From Thermothelomyces thermophilus ATCC 42464 (lineage: Eukaryota; Ascomycota; Sordariomycetes; Sordariales; Chaetomiaceae): a stretch of 64,000 nt of DNA. The translations under genes were made by a program, and so were the position numbers. Below the pieces are notes generated by a model. It was not told where the DNA came from, searched no databases, and saw only the letters and a program-made list of their open reading frames with translations. How positions within the stretch are numbered: position 1 is the first letter of the stretch; each line of letters opens with the position of its first letter. Below are positions 10,964-22,285 of this stretch, in pieces. The DNA is taken from positions 2,666,001 to 2,730,000 of the forward strand of contig NC_016475.1 of the NCBI RefSeq assembly GCF_000226095.1, written 5' to 3'.

Positions 10964-12159
10964 TCACTTGTGGAACGCCTTGACCTTCTCGACCTCGTCA
11001 TAGCTGCCCATGAAAAGACCCGACTTGTCATGAATGTGCTGGGGCACGACTTCCAGCATCCTCTCCATCTTGCTGTTTACGGCTTGGCCGCCGGCTACGA
11101 GGTGTTTTGTTAGCGAGAGCACCGTCACTACCAGGGAAACAAAAGAACGTTGGGAACTCACCATTCTCAAACACCATAGCCATGGGCGCGCACTCGTACA
11201 GGATACGAAGCTTGCCCTTGGGGCTCTTCTTGTCGGCCGGATAGGCAAAGATGCCGCCGTACAACAGGGTGCGGTAGGCGTCGGCCACCATGCTGCCGAT
11301 GTAGCGGGCGCTATAGGGCTTGCCGCCGTCGGGCGCCTCCTTGAGAGAGTTGAAGTACCTCTTGACCTTGTCGTCCCAGTAGAGCGAGTTGCCCTCGTTG
11401 ACCGAGTAGATTGCGCGGCTCCTGGGCAGCCGCATGTTGGGGTGCGTCAGGATGAACTCGCCCAGGCCGTTGTCGAGCGTGAAGCCGTTGACGCTGCCGC
11501 CCTTCATGGTGATGACGAGCTGCGCCGAGGCGCCGTACATGGTGAAGCCGGCCGCCACCAGCTCCGTGCCCGGCTTGAGGATATCCTCCTTGGTGCCCTT
11601 GGAGCCCTCGGCCAGCTTGTGGATGCCAAAGATGGTGCCGACCGACACGCCCGCGTCCAGGTTGGAGCTGCCGTCGATCGGGTCGCAGGCCACCGCGTAC
11701 CGCGCATTGGTGCTGTCCTTGAAGTAGATGATGTCCTCCTCCTCCTCCGAGACGAGGAGCGCGCACTTCCCGCTCGACCGCATCGCCTCGATGAAGAGTT
11801 CGTTGGAGATGACATCCAGCTTCTTCTGCTCGTCGCCAGTCGTGTTGGACGAGCCCGCCAGGCCCGTCAGGTTGACTAGCGTAGCCCGCCGGATGTAGTA
11901 GGCGATCGACTTGAACGAGAACTGGAGCGCATGGCAGAGTAGACTGAGAAACGAGGGCTAATGTTAGGTCAAGGGAACTTTGGGCGAACGCATAGGGAAG
12001 GACGATGAAGATGACGACGACGACGACGACGACTTACGTGAAGTCTCCAGTGGCTTCCTTGTGTTTTACTTGCTCCTCGGTGAGGAACCGGGTGAGTGTG
12101 ACGATGTTTGTGTTGACCTTCTCCCCCTCGGCTGGCCCGTTTCCGTTTGTTGAAGCCAT
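10964..12159 (-). CDS. FBP1: fructose-1,6-bisphosphatase
   Basis: Exons 12159-12038, 11943-11162 and 11094-10964 give 344 residues, the normal family length. It hydrolyses fructose-1,6-bisphosphate to fructose-6-phosphate, the committed cytosolic step of gluconeogenesis. The product starts MASTNGNGPAEGEKVNTNIV. TLTRFLTEEQ is followed by the LCHALQFSFKSIAYYIRRA segment. The metal site is seen in SEEEEDI and DPIDGSSN. KLRILYECAPMA precedes the substrate-binding AGGQAVNSKMERML and IHDKSGLFMGS. The second intron (11095-11161) splits that AGG motif; the first carries a GAC triplet repeat. Fungal FBP1 is usually glucose-repressed; I did not find a site that proves this here. Confidence 0.95.
12012..12034. 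repeat. GAC trinucleotide repeat in FBP1 intron 1
   Basis: About seven consecutive GAC units lie directly inside the 5' splice site of FBP1 intron 1. Length polymorphism is likely; no function is implied. Confidence 0.8.
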
Positions 12160-13914
12160 CTTGATGTCTACGTTATGTTCGTGTCGGCGTTGATGTTGAA
12201 GGTTTGTCTCGTCACGTTGTCCTTCTGCTTGAAGGGACCCCAGTGACGGCGAAGAAACAGTTCACGTTAGAGGGCCAGCGGTAATCCTAGTGGGAAGCAG
12301 CTCCTTTGTGATGGCGATGTCAAGAGACGAGACGAGACGGGACGGGACGGGATAATTGAGGAAGAGAAGAATGACGAGGAAGCCGAGGAGGACTGAGGAG
12401 AAAATGCAGCAACTTGAACTCGAGGGAGACGGAATGATGTCAAGTGGAGAACGGGTGTAAAGGGGGAGTAGATCAGAACGGAAAGAGCACAGAAGGTCGG
12501 GAACGATGGATCGATCCAGACTTATCTGCAATTGAAAAGCTCGGCAATGGATGTAGGCTTCCTGCGGAAAGCCGTTAGTATCTCTTCCAAGTGGTCCATA
12601 TCTCGCGTGCAGATAATTATCGAGTAATCGCACAAGCCCAGTTTCCGCTCCTGGTCCATAACATCTTGACACCATCCTGAGGTTCTTCCGTCCATGCGGC
12701 CCAGACCAGTCAAAAAGGGTGTGCACGACATGGTGAACTCATCTGCTACACTACTGTAGTAAGCTACGCCCAGTAGTGTACCTGCTTCGGGTTACTTCGC
12801 CCCGTAGCGCGCCCCTCAATCGGCCGCCGTCGGCAGAGCACGGCTATGGAGGGGTTTTGCGGGGCAGAACGGGAGTCTGACATCAGAGCTTCCCCGATCT
12901 CCAAGCTTCGCCTCTGCTCCACCTCGGGCAAGCAACGGGGCCAAGGGGAGGAGAGAACAACGCTTGATGTACCAAGTAGTCAGGAACCTGGCACAATCCC
13001 GTTTCCTTTTTCTTGCCTCCGCCGCGGCCGCGTTTCACCTGCGAGCCAGCCCAATTCGAATCCCATTCGTCAGCCCCACGTCGCATTCGATAACGGAGGT
13101 AGATGAAGACTGCGCAACTCCGGGCGAGAGGAAAAATAAAACAAGACGAGCCGCTGCATCTCCTGAGGATGAATCCCCACGGAGATACGGGCGGGGAGGA
13201 AGCAACCGCCAACAACCGACAACCCGCGCAACTACCGAAAAAAAGAGGATTTTCCGGGACGGCAAGCTTGTCCGGGATACGCTTTGTCCCGAACTGGACC
13301 CGCATGGCCCGCATCGAGACGCCCCGGGCATTTCTTGGCTCTCATCAACCTCTCAACCTCTCTGCCTCCATCTCCACCGACGGACGAGATTCGAAGGAAA
13401 AGAAACGCACGAATCGGGTCCCCTTATTATGGGGTGTGTACCTAAGCAATTGGCGTTTCCCCCCAGGACAGGTGACTTGGTCACCTGGGAGTTTCCGACC
13501 GTTTGGCCCCAGCAAGGGGGCTGAGGCTGCAGTCTCCCCTGTTCTGGACAAGGTCGACCTCGTGACTTGCTGGGTTTTCGAGTACGTAACTCCCCTTGCC
13601 TTACATACTATGTAAACGTACCTGGCGGGATGGGCTTTTGCATTCGAGAACAACAATACCGGCATGCAGGACTCTTGGGTAGCCCAAATTCATGCCTTCG
13701 GACGGACTGCGAGACAGGTTGCGAGGTAAATCCTCACATAGTCACATTACAGTAGCACAAGTGAGGGCTGATTCGTGTTTGGCAGAGGCCGACTGCTTCT
13801 CTCGAGTCTACATAACAACGGGTGGCTTAAGCTCTTGGGATCCTTTCATCAGCTCCAGGAGACCAGCTCCTAAGCTGGGGTTGTTTGTTTGTATCTTGGG
13901 ACACAACCCGAACT
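12160..13914. other. FBP1 upstream region, no gene called
   Basis: This 1.75 kb region contains several 60-186-codon open frames on both strands (for example plus 12964-13524 and minus 12522-12731). None shows a recognisable domain and they overlap one another in conflicting frames. It is best read as promoter plus the 3' flank of the F-box gene. Confidence 0.45.
12325..12352. repeat. GACGR pentanucleotide microsatellite
   Basis: Five to six units of GACGA/GACGG lie in the FBP1 upstream region, about 170 bp from the start codon. Confidence 0.75.
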
Positions 13915-15857
13915 TCACCTGAAATCGTCCTGTTCCTGATAACCATTATCAAGCCGATGATGCTTCGCCAACTTGCCCCGAAACGCCATCCATTCTGCAG
14001 GGCCATGGTGCCTATTCAGCGGCGGCAATAGGATGGATCGATCATTTCCCTCATAGGAATACCCGTCGCCCGTCTCCATTAGCGAGGGCCACAGCGGTCT
14101 GGCCGTGTAGCCCACCGCGCCAGGTGCTCCGGCCCTCCAGTCGTCAAACCCGAAGTTGGGGTCTACCGTGGCCGTGTTGGGCGGATACGTGTCCGGGGTT
14201 TGCTCCAGCGTCGCCTCGATCACCCCTCCTGTGACCCCAATGTAAAAGTTGGGCGAGATGTCTGAGGCCCGGGCAAGGGACCAGACGCTGCTCGATGTAT
14301 ACCGGCGGAGTGAGTTGTTCAGGAAGAATTTGGCGTTGGGCCGGAAGTAGAGGTCCCTTGACAGCTCGTGCCAGCGGCAGCGCATGCCCACGACATGATT
14401 GCACCGCGCCCCGCCTCCGAGCTCGGCCTTGGGCGGCATCATGAACGGCTGGTGAGGCCGTGGGAACGGGCTTCTGCCGAGACAGGGAAGGCCGGAGGTG
14501 TGGTGGTACGCTCTAGGCCACCGAAAGTCAAACACGTGGATCGTGAGCCCGTCCGAGCCGCCCGCTACAAATCTCTCGGTGCCGTATGCCATGAGCGACT
14601 CGGCATTGGACCACGGGTCCACGTTGTCCTGGTAAACGGCGTCGAAGGGGGACGGTGTCCGAAGGTCTTGGAGCCTGGTCGATGCGTCAGCTTGCCGAAT
14701 TTTGTTAAACTGTTTGTTTGAGGAGGCGGGCCAAACCTTATCGTGCCGTCCTTCCACGCACTGAGGAGCAGATTCGTTTCTCGTCTTGCCCCAGAATGGA
14801 GGTAATGAACCGCCTCCAGTGAGCTTGGGGTGACAGTCCGAGCGGGACTGACGCCGAACTCTCTTTCTACCCTCTCGTTCTTTGCGGCTGCATGATGGGA
14901 CCATCCAGTCGGTGTGCGGGCGAGATAACGTAACGGATGTTTGCAACCTACTAGCGCCATGGCTATGGTATCACCGTTGCCCAGCCATCGGGCGCCGCCC
15001 AGCCTCGCCGAGCTCGCAGCCAGAACACTCTCCGTCAAATCGTAGGTAGTCAAGGGGGATATCACATCTGCATCATCCTCCGGTAAGCCGTAGATTCTCA
15101 GGGTGGATTTGGCGGCGGCGGCGAGGAGCGGGCCACTGCTGCGATGCAAGATATCGAGCGAGTTGATCGTGTCCGGCTCAGAGAGTTGCTGTACGCTGTT
15201 GTTTTGCTCCGCTATAGGACCAAACTGGGCAATACGCTCACCGAAGCGGTCCGGTTCTGCGGAGAGCAGAGCCAGCTCGCCGTTATGTCGTCCTGCGACG
15301 ACGACTCGTCCGCTCGGTCGCTTGACGAGCTTGACGGTATTTACATCGTCATAGCCGCCTCTGAGGCCGAAATCATTACCGCGTAGCCTATGCCACGAAG
15401 TCCTTGATGCCTTGCCGCGCCCTCGCCGCTGTCGGCAGCGGGCATAGATGTCCTCCCCAGAGCCCCACACGACGAGCTCTTGCTGCGTAGCCGGATCAAA
15501 CTGGGCATCGACAACCGACATGAAGCCGCCCATACCGCCTCCATACTGCCGTCCGTGCCCGTTGACCTCTCGGCGAGGAAGCATAAGCTGGAACTGTAGC
15601 GACCGCTTATCCCAACACCGACTCTGCCAGGTCATTGATTCGGCCAGTTGCCGCCAGGTGTGGCTTCCAGTGGCCGGAGCCGGGATGGCGAGAGACGGAA
15701 ACCTGGTCCTCACAAAGATGCGCCATCCATCGCTGCTAGCGAGACGCTGCAACCTGCGACAGGAGAGTGCAAGAGCCCTGAGATCCCGGGCGCATTCCAG
15801 ATTGGCAACGACGAGGAAGAGAATATCGTCGGGCAAGTCCGGGAGCCGAATAGTCAT
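13915..15857 (-). CDS. F-box protein with WD40-like C-terminal region
   Basis: Exons 15857-14737 and 14674-13915 give 626 residues. The intron (14675-14736) has a GTTTGG donor, a GCTGAC branch point and a CAG acceptor. Residues about 4-50 form an F-box (RLPDLPDDILFLVVANLEC, LRALALSCRRLQRLAS). The rest looks like degenerate beta-propeller blades: VVAGRHNGELALLSAE, LLAAAAKSTLRIYGLPE, LLLSAWKDGTIRLQDLRTPS and FVAGGSDGLTIHVFDFRWP. The layout suggests a substrate receptor of an SCF ubiquitin ligase, with the F-box binding Skp1 and the propeller binding a target. I do not recognise the ortholog, and no partner gene lies next to it. The blade count is unclear because the repeats are weak. Confidence 0.82.
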
Positions 15858-16131
15858 TTTATCGAAAGCTTTAGGTCCTATGACTTGACACTCGAGTAAT
15901 CTAAAGAATTTTTTTTGTTTTTGTCTGTAAGGCTATTGTCGCAGGTCAGTGTATGTTATATTCTTGAGAACTTCCGTTGCCCAACTTGGAGTGATTTGAT
16001 ACCACAATACGCCAACCCATCCCGGCAGGCATCGAGTTCGAATTGGTTACCTTACCCCGTACTTACTGTATGTATGTATGTACGTACATACATACCTCAC
16101 GTACACGCCTAGGTACCATTTGCTCAGTGTG

Positions 16132-16849
16132 TACGGAGGTTGGCCCCAAAAGTCCACCCCCCATCCCAGGATGCCAAGGTCTTGGCATACAGTATAGTCA
16201 GCTGACACTGCAATAGACTCTTACACACTTTTTTACCAACCCGACTTCCAGACTTATCCAACACTTCAAAACTAGGCTTATTTTAAGCATTTGAAACAGC
16301 ATTCAATTCGCTATTTTACTTGCAATCAGACGAGGTCGATTTACCAATAGTTATATCGCTTTCCTCTGGCCTAACTACTTCTAAGTCTGTTACTGACGTC
16401 TTCTATGTATTAGATACTCTAGCTCTCCCTAATGAAGTCTATCTTCCTCGGGTTAACGCCTGTGTTCGTTGGACATGGTATGTTTGCCATGCCCAGGGGG
16501 CACTCCAGGTACTGCGGGCACTTCGGGTACTACGGGCATTTCGAGCATTGCGGGCACTTCGGACTCTCTAGGCATAGTAGGCTCTGTCGGTACTAAGCTA
16601 GTTAGAGTAGTCTATTAACCTTGGAAAGACAGCTTACCAAAACGCTCTAGAATTATTATAGCTACTGTATTTGGGAGATTTGTAGGCTCTGGCATCAAGG
16701 TTAGGCAGGGAAAAACCTAGATGTATAGGTGGAGATTAATTTGCAATAGAAATTACAGTATAAACAAGATTGTGTATACACTTCGCACGTTGTCAGCAGC
16801 CTGGGCTTGGCATGCCTTGGGGGGTGGACTTTTGGGGCCAACCTCCGTA
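16132..16849. mobile_element. non-autonomous Fot/pogo-like (Tc1/mariner) DNA element
   Basis: Perfect inverted repeats of 32 bases lie at 16131-16162 and 16819-16850. They begin GTACGGAGGTTGGCCCC inward from the left. If the flanking TA at each end is the target duplication, the element is 714 bp with 29 bp terminal repeats starting CGGAGGTTGG and ending in a C-run. TA duplication plus repeats rich in C-runs are typical of fungal Fot1/Pot2 pogo elements. The interior is AT-rich and carries no transposase that I can recognise, so it is a MITE-like derivative. The interior contains a 9 bp minisatellite. Confidence 0.75.
16503..16565. repeat. 9 bp minisatellite inside the Fot/pogo-like element
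   Basis: Roughly seven imperfect 9-mers of the form CGGGCACTT, CGGGTACTA and CGGGCATTT lie in tandem. In one frame they read as a Gly-Thr/Ser/Ile tripeptide repeat, but no gene context supports translation. Confidence 0.65.
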
Positions 16850-17145
16850 CGGAGTAGTAATCCAATTGTACAGATTACAATACAGTGCAAAAGGTATGTA
16901 TGTACATACATGGCTATGTATCCGTATGTATGTAGTTACAGTACACACCTGCATGCTTATCGGAGATGCGAATGTAAAGTACCGAACTGAACCAAGAAGA
17001 GTCGGTTTCAAAAGGCCGTAAAACTGTCAACTCGAACCCCGCAAAAGGTAATCCCACCACAATGATGGTGAAGACCGCCAACAACGTACCCGTGACTGTT
17101 TCTGCTTTTGGAGGCCAAGCAAGCTAGACGCTGAGCGCGGCGAAC

Positions 17146-18878
17146 ATGTCGCTGAGCAGTGACTGGATTGGCGCACTCGCCACTGCAGTGTTTGCCATCC
17201 TTGGTTATCGATACCTGGTGTACCCCGCTGTGTTCTCGCCTCTCGCGCGCATCCCCAACGCTCACTGGTCCGCGCCTTTCTCCCGCGCATGGATTCTCTG
17301 GATCCGGTGGGCGCGTCGAGAAAACAGGACGCTTTATCGCGCTCATCGCCGGCTCGGCCCCGTCATCCGCGTAGGCCCGAACGAGCTTAGCATCAATGAT
17401 CTGGACAGCGTCCGCACCGTCTACCAGGGCGGCTTCGAGAAGCCGGCTTGGTATTCGGTCTTTGACAACTACGGGTACGGTGCACAGATTCCCCATAGCG
17501 ATCCCGAGCTCTCTCTACTCACAAGACTTCCGCACCCAAAAGCGTTCCGTGCATGTTCTCGGCCCGTCCCGCTCCGGAGCATTCGGCCCGCAAGCGGCTC
17601 ATCTCGCATGTGTACTCCAAGTCTTACATCCAGTCGAGCACGGCTGCAGCGGCCCAGTCGCAGACAATCATTTTCGATAGATTCCTACCAATTATCGAGG
17701 CCTCGGTCGCCGAGTCCCAGAAGCCCCATGGTGTCGACATCTACTCAATCTTCATGGCAGCAACTATGGACTTCATCGCGGCGTACATCTTCGGCCTTGG
17801 CAAGGGTACTAATTTTCTCGGCAACAAGGCCTATCGTGAACATTTTCTCGAGCTGTACAGGGCTCGCAACGACTACGGGTACTATGATCAAGAGATGCCC
17901 CGGCTCACCAAGTTTTGCCGGAGGGTTGGTATCCCATTGTGCCCCAAGTGGGTAGATGGTGCCAACAAGGAGCTGGGCGAGTGGTGCCTGGGCTTATGTG
18001 CCAAAATGGGTCATGTTTTTGACTCGGATTGCCCTTCTCAAGCTGAGCCTCCGGATCAGCCTACCGTGTGGGATGCTCTGGTCGGTGGCCTGCGCAAAGA
18101 AGCGGCGAGAAATGGACAGGCTTCCGTGTTGTACCCTACGGCGCTGTCGAACCGTGAGCTCTCGGTCGCCTCCGAGCTCTTCGACCATGTCCTAGCCGGC
18201 CAGGAGACAGCCGGCTTGACGCTGTCGTACCTGTGCTGGCGGCTGTCCCAATCGTTGGAACTCCAGGCACAGCTCAGAGCCGAACTTTTGAGCCTCTCGC
18301 CCAACATGCAACTGGACGGGAATGGCACGCCCTCCGTGCCAGACCCCAAGCAGCTGGACAGCCTACCGCTGCTGCACGCCGTCCTCATGGAGACCCTACG
18401 CCGCCACCCACCAATACCCGGCGCACAACCGCGCCAGACGCCAGATTCGGGCTGTCGGATTGGACCGTATGCTGTTCCCGGGGGTGTCAGAGTGGCCGCG
18501 TCGGCATACGCGCTGCACCGCGACGAAGCAATCTTCCCCGAACCGGAGAAATGGGATCACACCCGGTGGCTCCCCTGGGCAGCCGATGAGAGTCAGCTGA
18601 AGGAGCGTAACCGACAGTTCTGGGCGTTCAGTTCGGGGGGTCGGATGTGCATCGGATCGAACTTTGCTATGCATCGTAGGCAGGCCGATTCAAGACTGCC
18701 AATTGCGGAGGTGAGCACCAGCTGACGGTCGGCAGAGATGAAACTCATGATTGCCGCCATCTACTCAAACTACACGACTCATATCGTGGATGACGAAGGT
18801 ATGGAACGTCAGTCGGACGGGTACACTGGGCGACCAGAACACGAACAGTTGTTCTTGCGGTTTGAAAAGGTTGGTTAA
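17146..18878 (+). CDS. cytochrome P450 monooxygenase
   Basis: Exons 17146-17474, 17543-18675 and 18736-18878 give 534 residues. The gene looks intact once introns of 68 and 60 nt are removed; unspliced it appears broken. An N-terminal membrane anchor (IGALATAVFAILGYRYLVYP) is followed by a Pro-containing hinge. The joined segment NYGVPCMFSARPAPEHSARK is the usual B-C region. The I-helix has AGQETAG, the K-helix has ETLRR (ExxR), and the haem loop is FSSGGRMCIG with its cysteine near 479. The last exon supplies QMKLMIAAIYSNYTTH and IVDDEG and ends FLRFEKVG. This is a microsomal class II fungal P450; the CYP family and substrate are not recognisable by eye. The nearby MFS transporter and type III PKS suggest a metabolic role. 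Confidence 0.9.
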
Positions 18879-19919
18879 CGGTTACTATACCCGAGTCAAT
18901 GTTTGACCCTGCCGAAACCTGGTCCCCGAGAGGCTCGGCCGTTATTGATTGGGGAGCCAAGTTGCAGTGCATGTTAGTGCCCCCTCCCTGACGCCAAATT
19001 GGAAAGAAATATAACTAGCAACGAAAAAAAAAAAAATTATACTGCCGCGTCACCTGTTCGATTCAAGATGCACCTTACAGAGTACACAGCTTCTGGCATG
19101 CATACATACAAGCAAGTACTTATACTACAGTATGTCAAAGCAACCTTTGTTAACACATGCATTCCGCGCTTAACAAGCGAGCATCGACCCCCTCTTACCG
19201 CTGCTGCACGCGAGCTCCCCCACAATGCCAAGGCGCCAAGCTGTTTTTTTTGGTGCATTACTTCATAGCGGCTCCTTCTTCGAAAGCTTGTTTCACGGAA
19301 GTACTAATTACACAGTAGTCAGGGTAAGCGGTGCCCGCAACGACGGGGTAGCTGGGTGGTTTGCCCGAGATCAACGTCCAATGAGAACGGCCAAGAAAAG
19401 CACCTGCCACGAACCTGCCTGAAGAGGCAGGAGCCCAAGGGTCGCATCGCTTCCAAGGAATCGGCCCAACTGCCCACACGCCAAAGTTTTTCTCCCTTCG
19501 CTCTTCTCTCTTACGTCTGTCCGATTGGTAGGTCCCATTTTCAGTTGCCTCGATGCAGCGCTCATGGATATCAAGTGGACGTCAACGCCACGTGCATGAC
19601 CGCGCTTTTAGATCCTCTCCCCTCTCCTGTACCCGATTTGTGTCAGTAAAGAAGGTTGCAGAAGCCCACGTGCGGCCGCAACTCCAACGACAATTAGTGT
19701 AAGAGGAGGGCTTTTATAGTCTAGAAGGATTCACCGGGCTCCCCTCTGGACCCTCAGGTTTTCCTATTTAAAGCTAGCCCCCATAGAACCTCTCAGAACG
19801 CTTTCGCCGCTACCTTCCCTTCCTGGTCTCCCACCCCCATCGCTTTCCCTTCTCGCCTTCACGCAGCTTCGAGACAAGCAGAAATCCGCCAGACCCAACT
19901 CCCCCGTGGTATTGCGATC
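18879..19919. other. intergenic region P450 / MFS transporter
   Basis: 1.04 kb; no coding frame with family features. It is AT-richer near 19010-19150 (A-run at about 19024-19036). The last 200 bp are C/T-rich, as in a fungal promoter and leader. Confidence 0.5.
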
Positions 19920-21871
19920 ATGTTCGGCCGCAAGAGCCCGAAGCCCGAAGCCGTCGAGGCTCGGGCGACGGAGGAGCCGGTGCAGGAGAACAAGTCGTTC
20001 TGGAAATCCATCGTGCCCGTCATGGCCTGCGGCGCGGGTCTGTTTTCCGACGGCTACATCAACAACGTGCGTTGTCCTCTGTTTTTTTTTTCCCGGCCCT
20101 TATTTCCTCTTCACTCGGCAATACGTCACGAGTCGAGCGAGTCCCGTATGTTAACGAGGTGATGCAGGTCATTGGCTCGGTCGTGACCATCTTGGCGATA
20201 CAGTACGGCGAAGTCTGGGCGACGTCGAATGCGAAGCACTACTTGGGTGACATCGCTTTTGCCGGAACCGTGGTCGGGCAGCTGGTCTTTGGCTATCTGT
20301 ACGTTTCAGACCATGCCCTCTTGTTTCCTGGTGCTCTTGATTCTTTGTCACACGGAGAGTTGGGTGCTGACCACCGTGTGACAGATCCGACAAATGGTCG
20401 CGCATGAATTCGCTACTTCTCTCGACCGTCATCCTGCTCGTTTTCACTGCACTTTCGGCCGGGTCCTACTACCATGGCGACGCTGTGGGCATGTTCAACA
20501 TCCTGACGGCGTGGCGCTTCTTTGTAAGCCCCATCCATCCCTTGCCTTCGGCACGGACCGACCCGTCTCTGACTTCTGTGAATCACAAGGTCGGCATTGG
20601 CATTGGAGGCGAGTATCCAGCGGGCAGCGTGGGAGCCGCCGAGTCGACAAGCGAGCTCAAGACCGGGACGAGGAACATGTGGTTCATTTTGTTTACCAAC
20701 TCCATGATCGATTGGGTTCGTACACTTATTCCTCTTCGCGAACCGGAACTCGACCGATAGACGAGGCTAACGCGACCAACAGGGCTTCGTCTTCGGCGCG
20801 TTCGTGCCCTATGTCGTCGCAGCGGCTTGCCATAATGGACACCTCAGCACCATCTGGCGCACCAGTCTCGGCATTGGCGTCGCTTTCCCCCTGGTCCTGT
20901 TCATCCTGCGTATTTTTGTCAAGGAGCCGGAGGAGTACCAGAAGAACTCCATGAAGCACGCCAAGACCCCCTACCTCCTGGCCCTCCGTTTCTACGGCTT
21001 CCGTCTGTTCATCGTCAGCCTGATCTGGTTCATCTACGACGTAAGTACCGTGCAAGCCCCTCAAAGCAAAAAAAATCTGTTTCCGTTTAGATTCTCTGAA
21101 TGAATCATTCCCCTTCTCTTCCCTTCCGGCTGACCTGCTCGACCCCCCGCCTCAATGGCCCAGTTCTCCGCCTACTCCTTCGGCATCTACTCCTCCACCA
21201 TTCTGGCCAACATCTTCGACTCCGACACGGCGCCCTTGACGACCGTCTTCGGCTGGAACACGGTCATCAACCTCTTCTACATCCCGGGCACCATGCTGGG
21301 CGCGCCCTTCTCGGACCTGGTCGGACCCCGCTACGCCCTGGCCACGGGCGTCACGCTGCAGGCCATCGTCGGCTTCATCATGGCGGCCTGCTACGGCCGG
21401 CTGGCGCAGCCGTCCATGGTGGCCGCCTTCGCCGTCGTCTACGGCATCTTCCAGTCGCTCGGCGAGGTCGGCGCGGGCAACAACATCGGCCTCATCGCCG
21501 CCAAGACGTGCGCCACGGGCGTGCGCGGCCAGTACTACGGCATCGCCGCCGCCATCGGCAAGGTCGGCGCCTTCGTCGGCACCTGGGTGTTCCCCTACAT
21601 CGTGGCGGCCGGCGGCGACTCGGAGACGCTGTCGGCGCAGTACCCGTTCTGGGTGTCGAGCAGCCTGTGCGTGCTGAGCGCCTTCCTCGTCCTCGTCGGC
21701 CTGCCGCAGATCGGCCAGGACACGATCGCCGAGGAGGACCGCAAGTTCCGCGCCTTCCTCGAGCAGCACGGCTACGACACGCGCCAGCTCGGCTTGAGGA
21801 AGGGCGAGAGCATCGAGAGCGGGAGCGGCGTGGAGGTGGTCGAGTCCGAGGAGAAGCCCGTGCGGGCCTGA
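19920..21871 (+). CDS. MFS transporter, GIT1/PHO84-like (phosphate or glycerophosphodiester)
   Basis: Six exons (19920-20066, 20168-20298, 20385-20523, 20590-20715, 20783-21040, 21164-21871) give 502 residues with about 12 membrane spans. After a short polar N-terminus, SFWKSIVPVMACGAGLFSDG opens TM1. GYLSDKWSRMNSLLL holds the loop-2 MFS signature (G-x-x-x-D-K-x-x-R-like). VGIGIGGEYPAGSVGAAES is the TM4 motif of the phosphate:H+ symporter/Git1 branch. The second half contains GTMLGAPFSDLVGPRYAL and QSLGEVGAGNNIGLIAAKT. Git1-type proteins import glycerophosphoinositol or glycerophosphocholine across the plasma membrane, while Pho84 types import phosphate; sequence alone does not decide. All five introns have GT/AG ends. 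It sits head to tail after the P450 and convergent with the type III PKS. Confidence 0.88.
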
Positions 21872-22285
21872 GAGAGAGAAGGTTCGGGTAATGTTGAATC
21901 ATCCAAGGATAGGGTGTTTAAATTTGTGTGTTGGAGCAGCGATCGAGGAGAGGTAGGTTTGGAGAGAGGTAGGTAGCGCACGTAGTTTTGATCCCCCGAC
22001 GTGATAATGAAATAATGAGCTGATTCTTCACCTTTTTTTTTTTTTTTTTTTACTCCCCCGTTCCCTCAAGAGAGGAAAAAGACCTGCGGCTCAACCAACC
22101 CCTTTATCGAGGGCGGTGTTTCTGCCAGGTTATTCATGGATGGAGTCTGACTGTTCCAGTGCGATAAGAATAAGCACTACGGAGTACAGCCTATCAAGCT
22201 ACCCACCCCTTCCCCAAAAATCACGGTTTATCTATATATATGCATGCATCAGAACCCAACCCCCCCCCTCCCAACCTAGAAAACT
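21872..22285. other. convergent 3' flanks MFS transporter / type III PKS
   Basis: 414 bp with an 18-base T-run near 22033-22050. No gene seen. Confidence 0.6.

Larger units (their letters stand above)
15858..17145. other. intergenic region holding a transposon remnant and microsatellites
   Basis: 1.29 kb between the F-box gene and the P450. TATG/TACA repeats lie near 16070-16096 and 16895-16945. The centre is a Fot/pogo-type inverted-repeat element (listed separately). Confidence 0.7.

Noticed and set aside
12964-13524. 186-codon plus-strand frame upstream of FBP1
   Set aside because: No domain, conflicting overlapping frames on both strands, no clear promoter or splice pattern.
17475-18735. 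P450 as a frameshifted pseudogene
   Set aside because: The apparent breaks are two ordinary introns (68 and 60 nt). The spliced 534-residue protein has every P450 motif and a normal C-terminus.
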